Of a stretch of 22,412 nucleotides of DNA, positions 6,775-15,408 are shown piece by piece. The stretch is from JALYXS01 sp051003795 (GTDB lineage: Bacteria > Acidobacteriota > Terriglobia > Bryobacterales > Bryobacteraceae). Below the pieces are notes generated by a model. The model worked only from the letters and a program-made list of their open reading frames with translations. It had not been told where the DNA came from and made no database searches. A program made the position numbers and the translations under genes. The stretch's first letter is position 1, and each line of letters starts with the position of its first letter. The DNA lies in the NCBI GenBank assembly GCA_051003795.1, contig JBPCKZ010000169.1, positions 1 to 22,412 on the forward strand, read 5' to 3'.

Positions 6775-8000
6775 GCGATTCGGTCATGGTCGACGACACG
6801 CTCGACCTTCGAAGAGACGTTTCGCGGCAAACCCGCCCGCGAAGCATGACGCTCAACATGGGTCCGCAGCACCCGTCGACCCACGGCGTTTTGCGCCTGG
6901 AACTGGAGCTCGATGGCGAGACCATTCTGCGCGCCAAGCCCGATATCGGCTATCTGCACACCGGCATCGAGAAGGAATTCGAGGTCAAGAATTATCAGCA
7001 GGCAGTCACGCTGACGGACCGCATCGATTACCTCGCCCCTCTTTCGAACAATCTGTGTTACTGTCTTGCTGTCGAGAAGCTTTTACATCTCGAAATTCCC
7101 GAGATGGCGCAGTGGATGCGCGTGATGCTGGTCGAATTGACGCGGCTGAACAGCCATTTGGTATGGCTGGGAACGCACGCCATCGACATCGGCGCCATGA
7201 GCGTCTTCCTCTATTGCTTCCGCGAGCGCGAAGACATTCTGCGTATCTTTGAAATGTTTTCAGGGCAGCGGATGATGACCAGCTACATCCGCATCGGCGG
7301 CCTGGCGCTTGCTCCGCCGCGCGGTTGGCAGCAGCGCGTCAAGAAATTTATCGATTCGTTCCCCTCGAAGGTAGACGAGTACGAAGACCTGCTCACGAAC
7401 AACCAGATCTGGATCGGGCGAACCAAGGGCGTGGGGTATATTTCGGTTGAGGACATGCTCGACTTGGGCATAACCGGCCCGATGCTGCGAGCCGCCGGCG
7501 TCCCATGGGACGCGCGTAAAGACGAGCCGTATACCAGCTACGAAAAGTTCGATTTCCAGGTCTCGACCCGCACGGAGAACGATGTGTATGCGCGGTATCT
7601 GGTGCGCATCGAAGAGATGCGGCAGAGCGCGAAGATAGTCAAGCAGGCTCTCGAAGGAATGCCATCGGGTTCGCACACGGCGGATGCGCCGCACGTCGTT
7701 CTGCCCGAGCGCGAAAAGATGAAGACGCAGATGGAGGCGCTCATCTATCACTTCAAGATCGTGACCGAGGGCTTCCGCGTTCCCGAGGGCGAGGTCTATC
7801 AGATCACCGAATCGCCGCGCGGCGAGTTGGGCTATTACGTCGTGAGCGATGGCACTTCGAAGCCGTACCGCGTGCACATTCATGGGCCGAGCTTTGGGAA
7901 TCTACAAGCCGTGCCGAAATTGATCGAGGGGACCATGATCGCCGACGTGATCGCCGCCATCGGCAGCATGGATTTCGTCCTCGGAGATTGTGACCGATGA
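6771..8000 (+). CDS. nuoD: NADH-quinone oxidoreductase subunit D (NuoD)
   Basis: This is the 409-residue 49-kDa-type subunit, which forms the quinone pocket with NuoB. The motif GPQHPSTHG (31-39) contains H38, and TDRIDYL (82-88) contains Y87. These match in position and context the quinone-head-group His and Tyr described for the Thermus Nqo4 subunit. YLHTGIEKEFE (61-71) and the C-terminal IGSMDFVLGDCDR are also typical. The frame is open from a TTG at 6720, but ATG 6771 overlaps the nuoC stop by ATGA and gives the usual protein length. The stop overlaps or abuts the nuoE start. Confidence 0.96.
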   Translation: MSDSVMVDDTLDLRRDVSRQTRPRSMTLNMGPQHPSTHGVLRLELELDGETILRAKPDIGYLHTGIEKEFEVKNYQQAVTLTDRIDYLAPLSNNLCYCLAVEKLLHLEIPEMAQWMRVMLVELTRLNSHLVWLGTHAIDIGAMSVFLYCFREREDILRIFEMFSGQRMMTSYIRIGGLALAPPRGWQQRVKKFIDSFPSKVDEYEDLLTNNQIWIGRTKGVGYISVEDMLDLGITGPMLRAAGVPWDARKDEPYTSYEKFDFQVSTRTENDVYARYLVRIEEMRQSAKIVKQALEGMPSGSHTADAPHVVLPEREKMKTQMEALIYHFKIVTEGFRVPEGEVYQITESPRGELGYYVVSDGTSKPYRVHIHGPSFGNLQAVPKLIEGTMIADVIAAIGSMDFVLGDCDR

Positions 8001-8010
8001 GCGGCGACCG

Positions 8011-8496
8011 ATGACGTTTTCCCCGGAACTGGAAGCGAGGTTCTCCAAAATGCTCGCCAGCTATCCGCCGGGACGGCAGCGCTCCGCGCTGATCCCGATG
8101 CTGCTCTATGCCCAGGACGAAGTGGGCGCGTGCACGCGGGAACTGATCGAGGAGGTCGCGCGCCGCGTGGGCGTGCAGCCGTTGCAGGTCGACGAAGTAT
8201 TGACCTACTATTCGATGCTGCATCGCAAGCCGCTCGGCAAGTCTCACGTCCAAATCTGCACCAACATCAGTTGCCTGCTAGTTGGGGGCGAAGAGCTTTG
8301 GAACCAGGCGTGTGAAAAACTCGGGATCGGGCATCGGGAAGTGACGCCGGACGGCAAGATCTCGCTCGAAGAAGTCGAGTGCATTGGAGCCTGCTCTTGG
8401 GCGCCCGCGATTCAGGTGAACTACGACTTCCATCACCACGTCACGCCCGGGAAACTGGACCAACTGATCGATAGCCTGAAAGAACATGCTCTATAA
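8011..8496 (+). CDS. nuoE: NADH-quinone oxidoreductase subunit E (NuoE), 2Fe-2S
   Basis: NuoE has a helical N-terminus followed by a thioredoxin-like [2Fe-2S] ferredoxin fold, 161 residues from ATG 8011. The four cluster ligands are visible as C83-x4-C88 (CTNISC) and C124-x3-C128 (CIGAC). With NuoF it forms the NADH-oxidising tip of complex I. An in-frame GTG at 7990 would add 7 residues (MTDERRP) and overlap nuoD by 11 bases, the same overlap seen at two other junctions of this cluster. The start therefore remains open between 7990 and 8011. Its 3' end overlaps nuoF by 11 bases. Confidence 0.94.
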   Translation: MTFSPELEARFSKMLASYPPGRQRSALIPMLLYAQDEVGACTRELIEEVARRVGVQPLQVDEVLTYYSMLHRKPLGKSHVQICTNISCLLVGGEELWNQACEKLGIGHREVTPDGKISLEEVECIGACSWAPAIQVNYDFHHHVTPGKLDQLIDSLKEHAL

Positions 8497-9796
8497 CGAA
8501 CCGAACCCGCTCGAGATCCGGATCCTATCGCGCCGGTTCGGGCTGCCGGACTCCCAATCGATCAAAACGTATCTCGCCACCGATGGCTACCAGGCGTTCG
8601 AGAAAGCTTTGGGGATGACGCCCGAAGCGATCATCGCCGAAGTCAAGAATTCCGGGCTCCGGGGGCGCGGCGGAGCGGGTTTCTCGACCGGCATGAAGTG
8701 GAGTTTCCTGCCGCGCAATTCGCCCAAGCCGAAATACATCATGGTGAACGCCGACGAGAGCGAGCCGGGCACCTGCAAAGATCGCCTGCTGATGGAATAC
8801 GATCCGCATTCGCTCATCGAAGGCGTGCTGATTGCCGCGATTGCGGCTGGGTCGCACGCCGGTTACGTCTACATTCGCGGCGAATACCGGTACCTGATCG
8901 ACATCATGGATCGCGCAATCGCGGAAGCGTACGATCGCGGGTATCTCGGCAAGAACCTGCGCGGGAGTGGGATGAATTTCGATCTCTACACCCATACCGG
9001 CGCGGGCGCGTACGAATGCGGGGAAGAATCGGCGCTGCTCGAATCGTTTGAGGGCAAGCGCGGAATCCCGCGAATCCGTCCGCCGTTTCCGGCGGTTGCG
9101 GGCGTCTATGCCTGCCCGACGGTGCTGAACAACGTCGAGACTTTTTGCTCGGTGCCTCCAATCATTTTGGGCGGCGCGGAAGCGTTCGCGGGACTCGGAA
9201 CGCCAAAGAACGGCGGCACGCGGCTATTCTGCCTTTCCGGGCACATCAACAAGCCCGGGGTTTACGAGCTTCCGATGGGCTTCAATCTCCTCCGCATGAT
9301 CGATGACGTGGGTGGCGGGATGATTGGCGGCAAGAAGCTGAAGGCGGTCATTCCCGGCGGCTCGTCGTGCCCTATTTTGAAGGCGGACGAATGCGATTTG
9401 CCGATGGATTTCGATGCGCTCGCGAAAGCCAACAGCATGCTAGGCTCGGGCGGCGTGGTGGTGATGGACGAAGACACGTGCATGGTGAAAGCGGCACTGC
9501 GAATCATGCGGTTCTACGCGCACGAGAGCTGCGGCTGGTGCATTCCCTGCCGCGAAGGCACGGCGTGGCTCCGGAAATTGTTGCAGCGTTTTCACGATGG
9601 GATGGGCGTCCGAAGCGACATCGTGTTGATTGGCGATCTGGCGAAGAATATGCTGGGCCGGACGTTTTGTCCCCTGGGGGATGCCGCCGCGCTGCCTACG
9701 ATTTCGATTGTCGAGAAATTCACGGAAGAATTCGAGGCGCATTTGGAAGGGCGCCCTTGCCCTTACGAGAAGGCTAACCGGCTGGTTGCGGTGTAA
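8486..9796 (+). CDS. nuoF: NADH-quinone oxidoreductase subunit F (NuoF), NADH/FMN binding
   Basis: NuoF is 436 residues and oxidises NADH, passing electrons through FMN to the iron-sulfur chain. GRGGAGFSTGMKW (60-72) is the glycine-rich nucleotide loop, NADESEPGTCKDR (88-100) and TGAGAYECGEESALL (171-185) shape the FMN/NADH site, and the N3 [4Fe-4S] ligands are C349, C352, C355 and C395. All key residues are present and the length is normal. The ATG overlaps the nuoE stop by 11 bases. The nuo cluster ends here: nuoG and the membrane subunits H-N do not follow. Confidence 0.96.
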   Translation: MLYNEPNPLEIRILSRRFGLPDSQSIKTYLATDGYQAFEKALGMTPEAIIAEVKNSGLRGRGGAGFSTGMKWSFLPRNSPKPKYIMVNADESEPGTCKDRLLMEYDPHSLIEGVLIAAIAAGSHAGYVYIRGEYRYLIDIMDRAIAEAYDRGYLGKNLRGSGMNFDLYTHTGAGAYECGEESALLESFEGKRGIPRIRPPFPAVAGVYACPTVLNNVETFCSVPPIILGGAEAFAGLGTPKNGGTRLFCLSGHINKPGVYELPMGFNLLRMIDDVGGGMIGGKKLKAVIPGGSSCPILKADECDLPMDFDALAKANSMLGSGGVVVMDEDTCMVKAALRIMRFYAHESCGWCIPCREGTAWLRKLLQRFHDGMGVRSDIVLIGDLAKNMLGRTFCPLGDAAALPTISIVEKFTEEFEAHLEGRPCPYEKANRLVAV

Positions 9797-9806
9797 TAGT
9801 CTTCGC

Positions 9807-9823
9807 TGCTCGGCCTGCGAGCA
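9807..9823 (+). terminator. Hairpin just after nuoF
   Basis: TGCTCG (9807-9812) pairs with CGAGCA (9818-9823) around a five-base loop, starting 10 bases after the nuoF stop. No T run follows, so it is at best a weak or Rho-assisted terminator. The remaining gap to 9978 also holds a short AAACA/TGTTT inverted repeat near 9880-9893. I see no convincing promoter there. Confidence 0.35.
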
Positions 9824-9978
9824 CAGTCTGTACCACATCACACAATCCAGAAGGTCCAATCGGGCCGGCTCCCCGTAGCAAACATTTGTGTTTCGTATTT
9901 GCCGCGTGTTAGCATCGCCGTCAGGGTGGCGTAGCACCGGCGAAATCTTTGTATGTCTTTAAGGATCGGACAAATCGG

Positions 9979-12234
9979 ATGATATCGTGTCGTATAGCCG
10001 TTTTGTCATTTCTCTTGGCGTTCTGCGTCGCGGGTGCCGGCGCGGCTTCCATTTCCGGGCGCGTCAGCGACCCAGGAGGCAAGCCCGTACCGAACGCGTC
10101 GATCAGGCTTACCAGCGCGGACGGCGGCTTGGCCGGTGAAACCAAGACCGGCGCCGATGGAAGCTTCGCGATACCCGTTGCAAATCCGGGCTCCTATACG
10201 ATTCAGGCGCGCGTTCCCGGATTTCCCGACATTCGGCAGGCCCTCTCCATTACCGGCGGCGTGGTTGACGTCGATCTTCACCTAACCAAAATCTCCGCCC
10301 AACAACAGTCCATCACTGTCACCGCCGACGTGACCGATGTCGATATCCTCTTTCCGGATCCCGCTCAGCGCATTTTTGTGCGGCAGGAAATTCTCGACGC
10401 AAACCCGGGACGTCCCGGCGCTCCGATTTCGATCCCCGGCCTCCCGATCGAGACCGCCTCGAGCGGCATCAAAGCGCCTCAATATTTCGCCCCCGGCGTC
10501 GCGGGCGACCACGGCGAGCCAATCTCGCAGTTCTTCCAGGTGGGAACCTATCTCGTCCCGAATAATCTTTCTTCCAACGCGCACGGCAACGGATACGCCG
10601 ATCCCAATGTCATGATCCCGCCCATCATCGAAAGCGTTCAAGTGGATGGGGGCGCCTTTAACGTTCGCGAAGGAAACCACTCCGTGAACCTTGCCGCTAT
10701 CTACGGCTTCCGGTCGCGGCTCGAGCCGTTTGTTACGCTGACCGGCGATTATCGCGATGTCGATTTGACCGCAGGCTGGAGCCCCGTCGATCCCTCCGTT
10801 CGCGCCTGGTTCGCCATCCAAGCTTCTTTCGGCAACGGCTTTCTCGATACCCTCGAACATCGCCAGCAGTACAAATTCAACGGTTATCGCGTCTTCACGG
10901 TTGGGCAACACGACATTACTTTGTTCGGCATCGGCTATTTCGGCCAATCGAAGATCCCCGGTCTCATCCCCACGAATGTCCCGAATCTTCACGACACCAG
11001 CCTTCACGACACCGTGGACCCGCGGCAGCGCGATCAAACCCATACCGGATTGTTCGCGGTCAACGATGTCTGGCACATCGCCTCCGGTTCGCAACTCCAG
11101 CTCTCCAGCTTCTTCCGCACCTATAATCTGTCGTTATCTTCGAACTTCGGCGACGTCCTGATTCGCCAGAGCGAGTTCCGCACCGTCACCGGCGGAAATG
11201 CCAATTTCGTGAAGAAGGCGAGCGACCTGTTTGCGTTCCAAGCGGGCGTGGATTATCTGCGCGATGCTCCGCGGCGGCTCGATCTGGACCATTACGAACT
11301 TGACGATCCTCATCTTTACGGTCCGTTTCAAAAGGTAACCGCGAACGATGTGACCCTCAACTTCATCAGCCCCTTCATTTCGATGGACGGCAAGATCGCG
11401 AGCTGGCTGCGCTACAACGTTGGCTGGCGCCGCGACCAGATAGACATCGACAATCGCGACGTGCTGTTCCCGGAAAATTCATCGCAAAAGTGGGTCGGAG
11501 TGAATTCTCCCAAGGCGACGATCAGCCTCATCGCCCCCCAGAACCTGCCGCTGCCCTCGGCTTCGTTCAGCTTCGGCGAGACCTTTTTCACGAACGATCC
11601 CAGAATCGGCACCACGGCCATGGAAGGAACCAAAGTCACCCGCGCCAATTCGTTCCAACTGGTGCTTTCAAAAACCGTCGTTGGAACCGATTTCCGGGTT
11701 ACGCTCGGCAGAATCACGCAAGAAGCGGCACTGGCGAAGATCGATCCCGACACGGGATTGCAATTCGATGAGGGTCCGGCGCGGAACCGTTTCATCACCG
11801 TCGCCGCGCGTCGCTACTTCCATGGCGGGTCCATCCAGGCCTCCGTTTCGAAGGCCGACGCGCGCGACATTTCGGATGGCACGCCGGTTCCCGAAGCTCC
11901 CCGGACGATTGTCGATGTACTCGGCACCCTCGAACGCTTGCCTTTTCACCTTCAAGCCCGGGCCGAGTTCGAAGAGGTTGGCCGCAAGCCGCTCGGCGAT
12001 GGTTTCATCAGCGTGCCGGTCAGGGAGTTTCGTGGCGCCCTGGCGCGCCCTTTTCTCAATGGCCGCGTTCAAGCGGGCGTCAACTTCCTGATCGCGAGCG
12101 GTTACACGGGACAGACCGCCGAAGTGCTCGCGCTGCCCGGCGAGCCCGCTCCGTTTGAACGCGTCGTGCGAGTCTACCTGCCCTCCTACGTGAGCGTGTC
12201 CGTCAGCTATCATTTCCGTCCGCGGCAGCCGTAA
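9979..12234 (+). CDS. TonB-dependent-receptor-like outer-membrane protein with carboxypeptidase-regulatory domain
   Basis: A 751-residue outer-membrane protein, shorter than the receptor at the left end. It has a signal peptide (1-22, ending AGAGA), a carboxypeptidase-regulatory-like domain (about 24-100, ISGRVSDPGGKPVPNASIRL), a plug-like domain (about 105-240, including VQVDGGAFNVREGNHSVNLA) and a beta-barrel to the end. The barrel closes with YVSVSVSYHF followed by a short RPRQP tail, so the terminal aromatic residue is not the very last one. The frame is open from a TTG at 9949. I chose ATG 9979 because the signal peptide starts there; AAGGA at 9961-9965 is rather distant. A propeller gene follows after 27 bases and a cytochrome fusion after that, suggesting one envelope operon for an unknown substrate. 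Confidence 0.86.
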   Translation: MISCRIAVLSFLLAFCVAGAGAASISGRVSDPGGKPVPNASIRLTSADGGLAGETKTGADGSFAIPVANPGSYTIQARVPGFPDIRQALSITGGVVDVDLHLTKISAQQQSITVTADVTDVDILFPDPAQRIFVRQEILDANPGRPGAPISIPGLPIETASSGIKAPQYFAPGVAGDHGEPISQFFQVGTYLVPNNLSSNAHGNGYADPNVMIPPIIESVQVDGGAFNVREGNHSVNLAAIYGFRSRLEPFVTLTGDYRDVDLTAGWSPVDPSVRAWFAIQASFGNGFLDTLEHRQQYKFNGYRVFTVGQHDITLFGIGYFGQSKIPGLIPTNVPNLHDTSLHDTVDPRQRDQTHTGLFAVNDVWHIASGSQLQLSSFFRTYNLSLSSNFGDVLIRQSEFRTVTGGNANFVKKASDLFAFQAGVDYLRDAPRRLDLDHYELDDPHLYGPFQKVTANDVTLNFISPFISMDGKIASWLRYNVGWRRDQIDIDNRDVLFPENSSQKWVGVNSPKATISLIAPQNLPLPSASFSFGETFFTNDPRIGTTAMEGTKVTRANSFQLVLSKTVVGTDFRVTLGRITQEAALAKIDPDTGLQFDEGPARNRFITVAARRYFHGGSIQASVSKADARDISDGTPVPEAPRTIVDVLGTLERLPFHLQARAEFEEVGRKPLGDGFISVPVREFRGALARPFLNGRVQAGVNFLIASGYTGQTAEVLALPGEPAPFERVVRVYLPSYVSVSVSYHFRPRQP

Positions 12235-12261
12235 TCCGGCCGCTTCAGGCATACTGGAATC

Positions 12262-13359
12262 TTGAGCAAACTCCCGATCTTCCTCGCCGCGTTCGCCGGC
12301 CTTATTTCGCCGCTTCAACACGCCGCGGCGAAGGAGAAACACTTCCTCTACGTCGCGAGTCCGGGCATTCGAAACTATGTCGAATACGGCGGTGTGGGCA
12401 TCCTTGTTTTCGATATCGACAATGGATACAAATTCGTGCGGCGCATTCCCACTTGGGACGTTCCCGCCGGACAAAAGCCGGAGAACGTCAAAGGCATCGC
12501 GGCGAGCGCGAAGACAGGCCGCGTTTACGTCACGACGGTGAATCGGATGATGGCGCTCGACACGGCGACGGACAAAAAACTCTGGGATCGCGCCTACGAG
12601 GGAGGGTGCGACCGCATGTCCATCTCGCCCGACGGCAACACGCTCTACGTGCCCTCGTTTGAAGGGCCGTTCTGGGACGTGGTGAGCGCGCAAACGGGCG
12701 AGGTTCTCGCCAAGGTGGTCACGAATTCCGGTTCCCACAATACGCTTTACTCCCTCGACGGCACGCGCGTCTTCCTCGCCGGTTTGCACTCGCCCCTACT
12801 ATCGGTGGCGGACGCGGCAACGAACAGGGTCGTGCAGACTGCCGGCCCGTTCGGCAACTCCATCCGTCCGTTTACAGTCAATGGCAGCGGCACGCTTTGT
12901 TTCGTCAACGTGAATGGACTGCTGGGATTCGAAGTCGGCGACCTGCGCACGGGCAAGCTGCTGCACCGCGTCGAAGTCCAGGGCTACAAGCAAGGTCCCG
13001 TCAAGCGGCACGGCTGCCCCAGTCACGGAATCGGATTGACGCCGGACGAGAAGGAACTGTGGGTAGCCGATGGCGCCAACAACTGTCTCCACGTTTTCGA
13101 TGCGACCGTAATGCCGCCTAAGCGGATGTCCACGATCAAGCTCAGGGACATGCCCGGTTGGGTCACATTCAGCCTGGATGGACGGATTGAATATTCTTCG
13201 ACGGGCGAGGCGATCGATACGCGCGCGAAGAAGATCGTCGCCACGCTTCAGGATGAGGAAGGCAGGCAAGTGCAGAGCGAAAAATTGCTGGAGCTGGTTT
13301 TCGACGACGGGAAGATGGTTCGCGCCGGAAATCAATTCGGCATCGGAATGAAGCGGTAA
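12262..13359 (+). CDS. Secreted YncE-like beta-propeller protein
   Basis: A 365-residue exported protein starting at TTG 12262: signal peptide MSKLPIFLAAFAGLISPLQHAAA, then repeated propeller blades of the YncE/YVTN type (for example GRVYVTTVNRMMALDTATDKK, MSISPDGNTLYVPSF, IGLTPDEKELWVADGANNCLHVFD). Such propellers bind partners or small ligands in the periplasm, and some resemble subunits of methylamine or lactonase enzymes; no catalytic residues are evident here. The start has only a weak GGAA upstream. It lies 27 bases after the receptor gene and 12 bases before the cytochrome fusion, so it is most likely in the same operon. Confidence 0.82.
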   Translation: MSKLPIFLAAFAGLISPLQHAAAKEKHFLYVASPGIRNYVEYGGVGILVFDIDNGYKFVRRIPTWDVPAGQKPENVKGIAASAKTGRVYVTTVNRMMALDTATDKKLWDRAYEGGCDRMSISPDGNTLYVPSFEGPFWDVVSAQTGEVLAKVVTNSGSHNTLYSLDGTRVFLAGLHSPLLSVADAATNRVVQTAGPFGNSIRPFTVNGSGTLCFVNVNGLLGFEVGDLRTGKLLHRVEVQGYKQGPVKRHGCPSHGIGLTPDEKELWVADGANNCLHVFDATVMPPKRMSTIKLRDMPGWVTFSLDGRIEYSSTGEAIDTRAKKIVATLQDEEGRQVQSEKLLELVFDDGKMVRAGNQFGIGMKR

Positions 13360-13371
13360 TCCAAGGGCCAA

Positions 13372-14571
13372 ATGGGTTATCGCACCGCCATTTGCCTGCT
13401 TGCGCTACTCGCCATGGGCATCGCGCAAACGGACAGCCGCGTTGAGCCGATTTTGCGCGCGCGCTGTCTGCCCTGCCACAACGCCCGGCTAAAAGACGGC
13501 GGAATCTCCTTTGAGGATCGGGATAGCCTTCTGAAAGGCGGCCCCCACGTCCGGGCGATGGTCCCGGGAAAACCCGAAGCAAGCATGCTGGTCCACGCGG
13601 TCCGGCAGGATGGTGAAGTCAAGATGCCGCCCGGCTCCAAGCTATCGAACCGGGATATCGCGACGCTTACGAATTGGATTGCCGGCGGGGGGCAGTGGGT
13701 AACCAAACAGTCCTTCACCGGGCGCTGGGATCTGACCATCCAAACCCCGCGCGAAACTTATCCGTCCTGGATGGAGGTTGCGGAAAGCGCTGAAGTCAAG
13801 ATCGTCGGGCAAGTTGCCGGCGTCCACCCAGGCTCCGGCGTATCTTTGAGCGGCTCGCGCCTGTCATTCTCCACGCTCGAATATTTCGGCAAGCAACGGA
13901 AGGTCGCGTGGGACATCGTCGAAAGCGGCGGCAGGCTTACCGGCACGCAAACACGCGACGACGGCACCATCGGACGGATTACGGGCGAGCGGGCGCCGGC
14001 GATGGACCGGCAAGTCGCCGACTGGGGCGACCCGCAGCCGCTGTTCAACGGCAAAGATCTGAGCGGTTGGGAACCGCTGGTTACCGAACCGGGAAAAGCG
14101 GTGGCCAACCACTACCGCGCGATCGACGGCGAGCTGGTAAACACCGCGCCTGGAGCGAATATCGGAACCACGCGGCGATTTCAGGATTTCAAATTGCACG
14201 TCGAATACAACTGCCCGCGAGAGGGCAACAGCGGCGTGTATCTTCGCGGACGCTACGAAGTGCAGGTGGAGTACGAGGCGGCCGATAAGAACGATCCGCT
14301 GCACGGCATGGGATCGATCTACGGATTTCTCGCTCCCGAAAAGCCCGTTCCGCCTCGTCCCGGAACGTGGGAGACGTTCGACATCACATTGGTGGGGCGC
14401 AATGTGACGATCGTTCGCGATGGCACGACCATCGTCGATCGCCGGCAAATTCCGGGAATCACGGGCGGGGCGCTCGACAGCCACGAAGCGGAACCCGGAC
14501 CCATCTACATCCAAGGCGACCATACCGGCGGCATGAAGTACCGCAACATTACCATCTCGGTGGGAAAATGA
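13372..14571 (+). CDS. Exported cytochrome c fused to a DUF1080 (3-keto-disaccharide hydrolase-like) domain
   Basis: This encodes 399 residues. A signal peptide (1-18) precedes a planctomycete-type single-haem cytochrome domain with CLPCH (32-36) and a plausible distal Met in KMPPG (M85). A middle beta-rich region (about 116-210, GRWDLTIQTP onward) follows. The C-terminal half is a DUF1080 jelly-roll domain (about 222-399: LFNGKDLSGWEPL, NSGVYLRGRYEVQV, PIYIQGDHTGGMKYRNI). DUF1080 proteins include 3-keto-glucoside hydrolases, so a link between sugar oxidation and electron transfer is possible, but this is inference. The ATG at 13372 is preceded by AAGG and lies 12 bases after the propeller gene. 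A 61-base gap to the next gene contains nothing distinctive. Confidence 0.85.
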   Translation: MGYRTAICLLALLAMGIAQTDSRVEPILRARCLPCHNARLKDGGISFEDRDSLLKGGPHVRAMVPGKPEASMLVHAVRQDGEVKMPPGSKLSNRDIATLTNWIAGGGQWVTKQSFTGRWDLTIQTPRETYPSWMEVAESAEVKIVGQVAGVHPGSGVSLSGSRLSFSTLEYFGKQRKVAWDIVESGGRLTGTQTRDDGTIGRITGERAPAMDRQVADWGDPQPLFNGKDLSGWEPLVTEPGKAVANHYRAIDGELVNTAPGANIGTTRRFQDFKLHVEYNCPREGNSGVYLRGRYEVQVEYEAADKNDPLHGMGSIYGFLAPEKPVPPRPGTWETFDITLVGRNVTIVRDGTTIVDRRQIPGITGGALDSHEAEPGPIYIQGDHTGGMKYRNITISVGK

Positions 14572-14632
14572 ATCGCCGCCGCGCCCGGTGACGCGCATGC
14601 CGCGCGAAGCGTGCTGCTAAATTGAAAGCAGA

Positions 14633-15382
14633 ATGTTCACGTGGATTTGTCCGGTGTGCGGGCGCGAAAACTCGCCCTCGACTACAGAGTGTCCGGCTTG
14701 CGCCGAGCGGTTGAAGCACGCCGCAGCTCAAGTCGAGCCGGACCCGCCGACGGATTACCCTCCGCCCGCGCCGCCGCCTCAACCCCCACCACCGCCGCCT
14801 CCTCCTCCAGTTACCGTTCGCCACGTTGCGCCGCCTCCCCCTCCTCCGGCTTACGTACCGCTCCCGCAGACTCCCGCTCAGCCGCGCTACATCGAACCGC
14901 AGCCGTCGCGAACGGGCGCACTCCCCACGTGGCTGATGAGCATCGTGTTCTTCCTGGCGATTCTCGGCCTGGGCGCGGCCGTCTACTACGGCATTCAGCG
15001 CTTCGGCGCGAGTTCGAAAGCGGAAAAAGCCGGCCTTGAGAATCCCGCGAATCCTTCAAAAGCCAAGGTGGCCAATCCTTTGCAGAAATACATCGAGGTG
15101 GTTGGCATCCGTCTCCTGCAGGAGAAGAAAAAGCCCGCCGCGCGATTTATCGTGGTGAATCATTCCAATACGGAATTAACCGATCTCGCGGCGAACGTGA
15201 CCTTGTGGGCCAGCACCGCGCGGTCCGAGGAGGATTCGGTCGGAACCTTCACTTTCAAGATTCCATCCATCGGCCCCAACGAAGCGAAAGAGATAACCGC
15301 GCCGCTCAAAACCAAATTGAAGATCTACGAGCTTCCCGACTGGCAGAACGCGACGGCGGAAGTGCAAATCACTTCTCCGTAG
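14633..15382 (+). CDS. RanBP2-type zinc-finger membrane protein with poly-proline linker
   Basis: This is a 249-residue protein of unknown function. The N-terminus fits the RanBP2-type zinc-finger spacing exactly: W4-x-C6-x2-C9-x3-N13-x6-C20-x2-C23. A proline-rich linker (about 36-92) follows, with a run of nine prolines (51-59) and one of six. One membrane helix lies at about 98-121 (LPTWLMSIVFFLAILGLGAA). The C-terminal domain (about 145-249) is beta-rich and resembles exported FxLYD-like domains (AARFIVVNHSNTELTDLAANVTL). The topology is inferred as finger inside, beta-domain outside. It converges on a J-domain gene of the same layout. Bacterial double-zinc-ribbon proteins are an alternative to a true RanBP2 finger. 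Confidence 0.75.
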   Translation: MFTWICPVCGRENSPSTTECPACAERLKHAAAQVEPDPPTDYPPPAPPPQPPPPPPPPPVTVRHVAPPPPPPAYVPLPQTPAQPRYIEPQPSRTGALPTWLMSIVFFLAILGLGAAVYYGIQRFGASSKAEKAGLENPANPSKAKVANPLQKYIEVVGIRLLQEKKKPAARFIVVNHSNTELTDLAANVTLWASTARSEEDSVGTFTFKIPSIGPNEAKEITAPLKTKLKIYELPDWQNATAEVQITSP

Positions 15383-15408
15383 CGGCCGTCGCCCGGCGGT
15401 CGCGGAGG

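Noticed and set aside
7260..7883. Minus-strand open frame of 207 codons under nuoD
   Set aside because: nuoD is certain from its motifs on the plus strand; no independent evidence for the antisense frame.
9797..9978. Possible promoter TTGTGT-N17-TTAGCA before the second receptor
   Set aside because: Only weak matches in both boxes; not distinguishable from chance.
10282..11094. Minus-strand open frame of 270 codons in the second receptor
   Set aside because: Antisense shadow of the plug and barrel region; composition typical of GC-skewed codon positions.
11668..12789. Long minus-strand open frame (373 codons) across the receptor/propeller junction
   Set aside because: It is antisense to two clear genes with signal peptides and known domains, its translation is rich in Arg/His/Asp with no recognisable domain, and such frames are expected in GC-rich DNA.
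14761..14870. Proline-codon-rich CCx repeats as a possible nucleotide repeat or CRISPR-like array
   Set aside because: The triplets are in frame and encode a poly-proline linker; there is no spacer structure.
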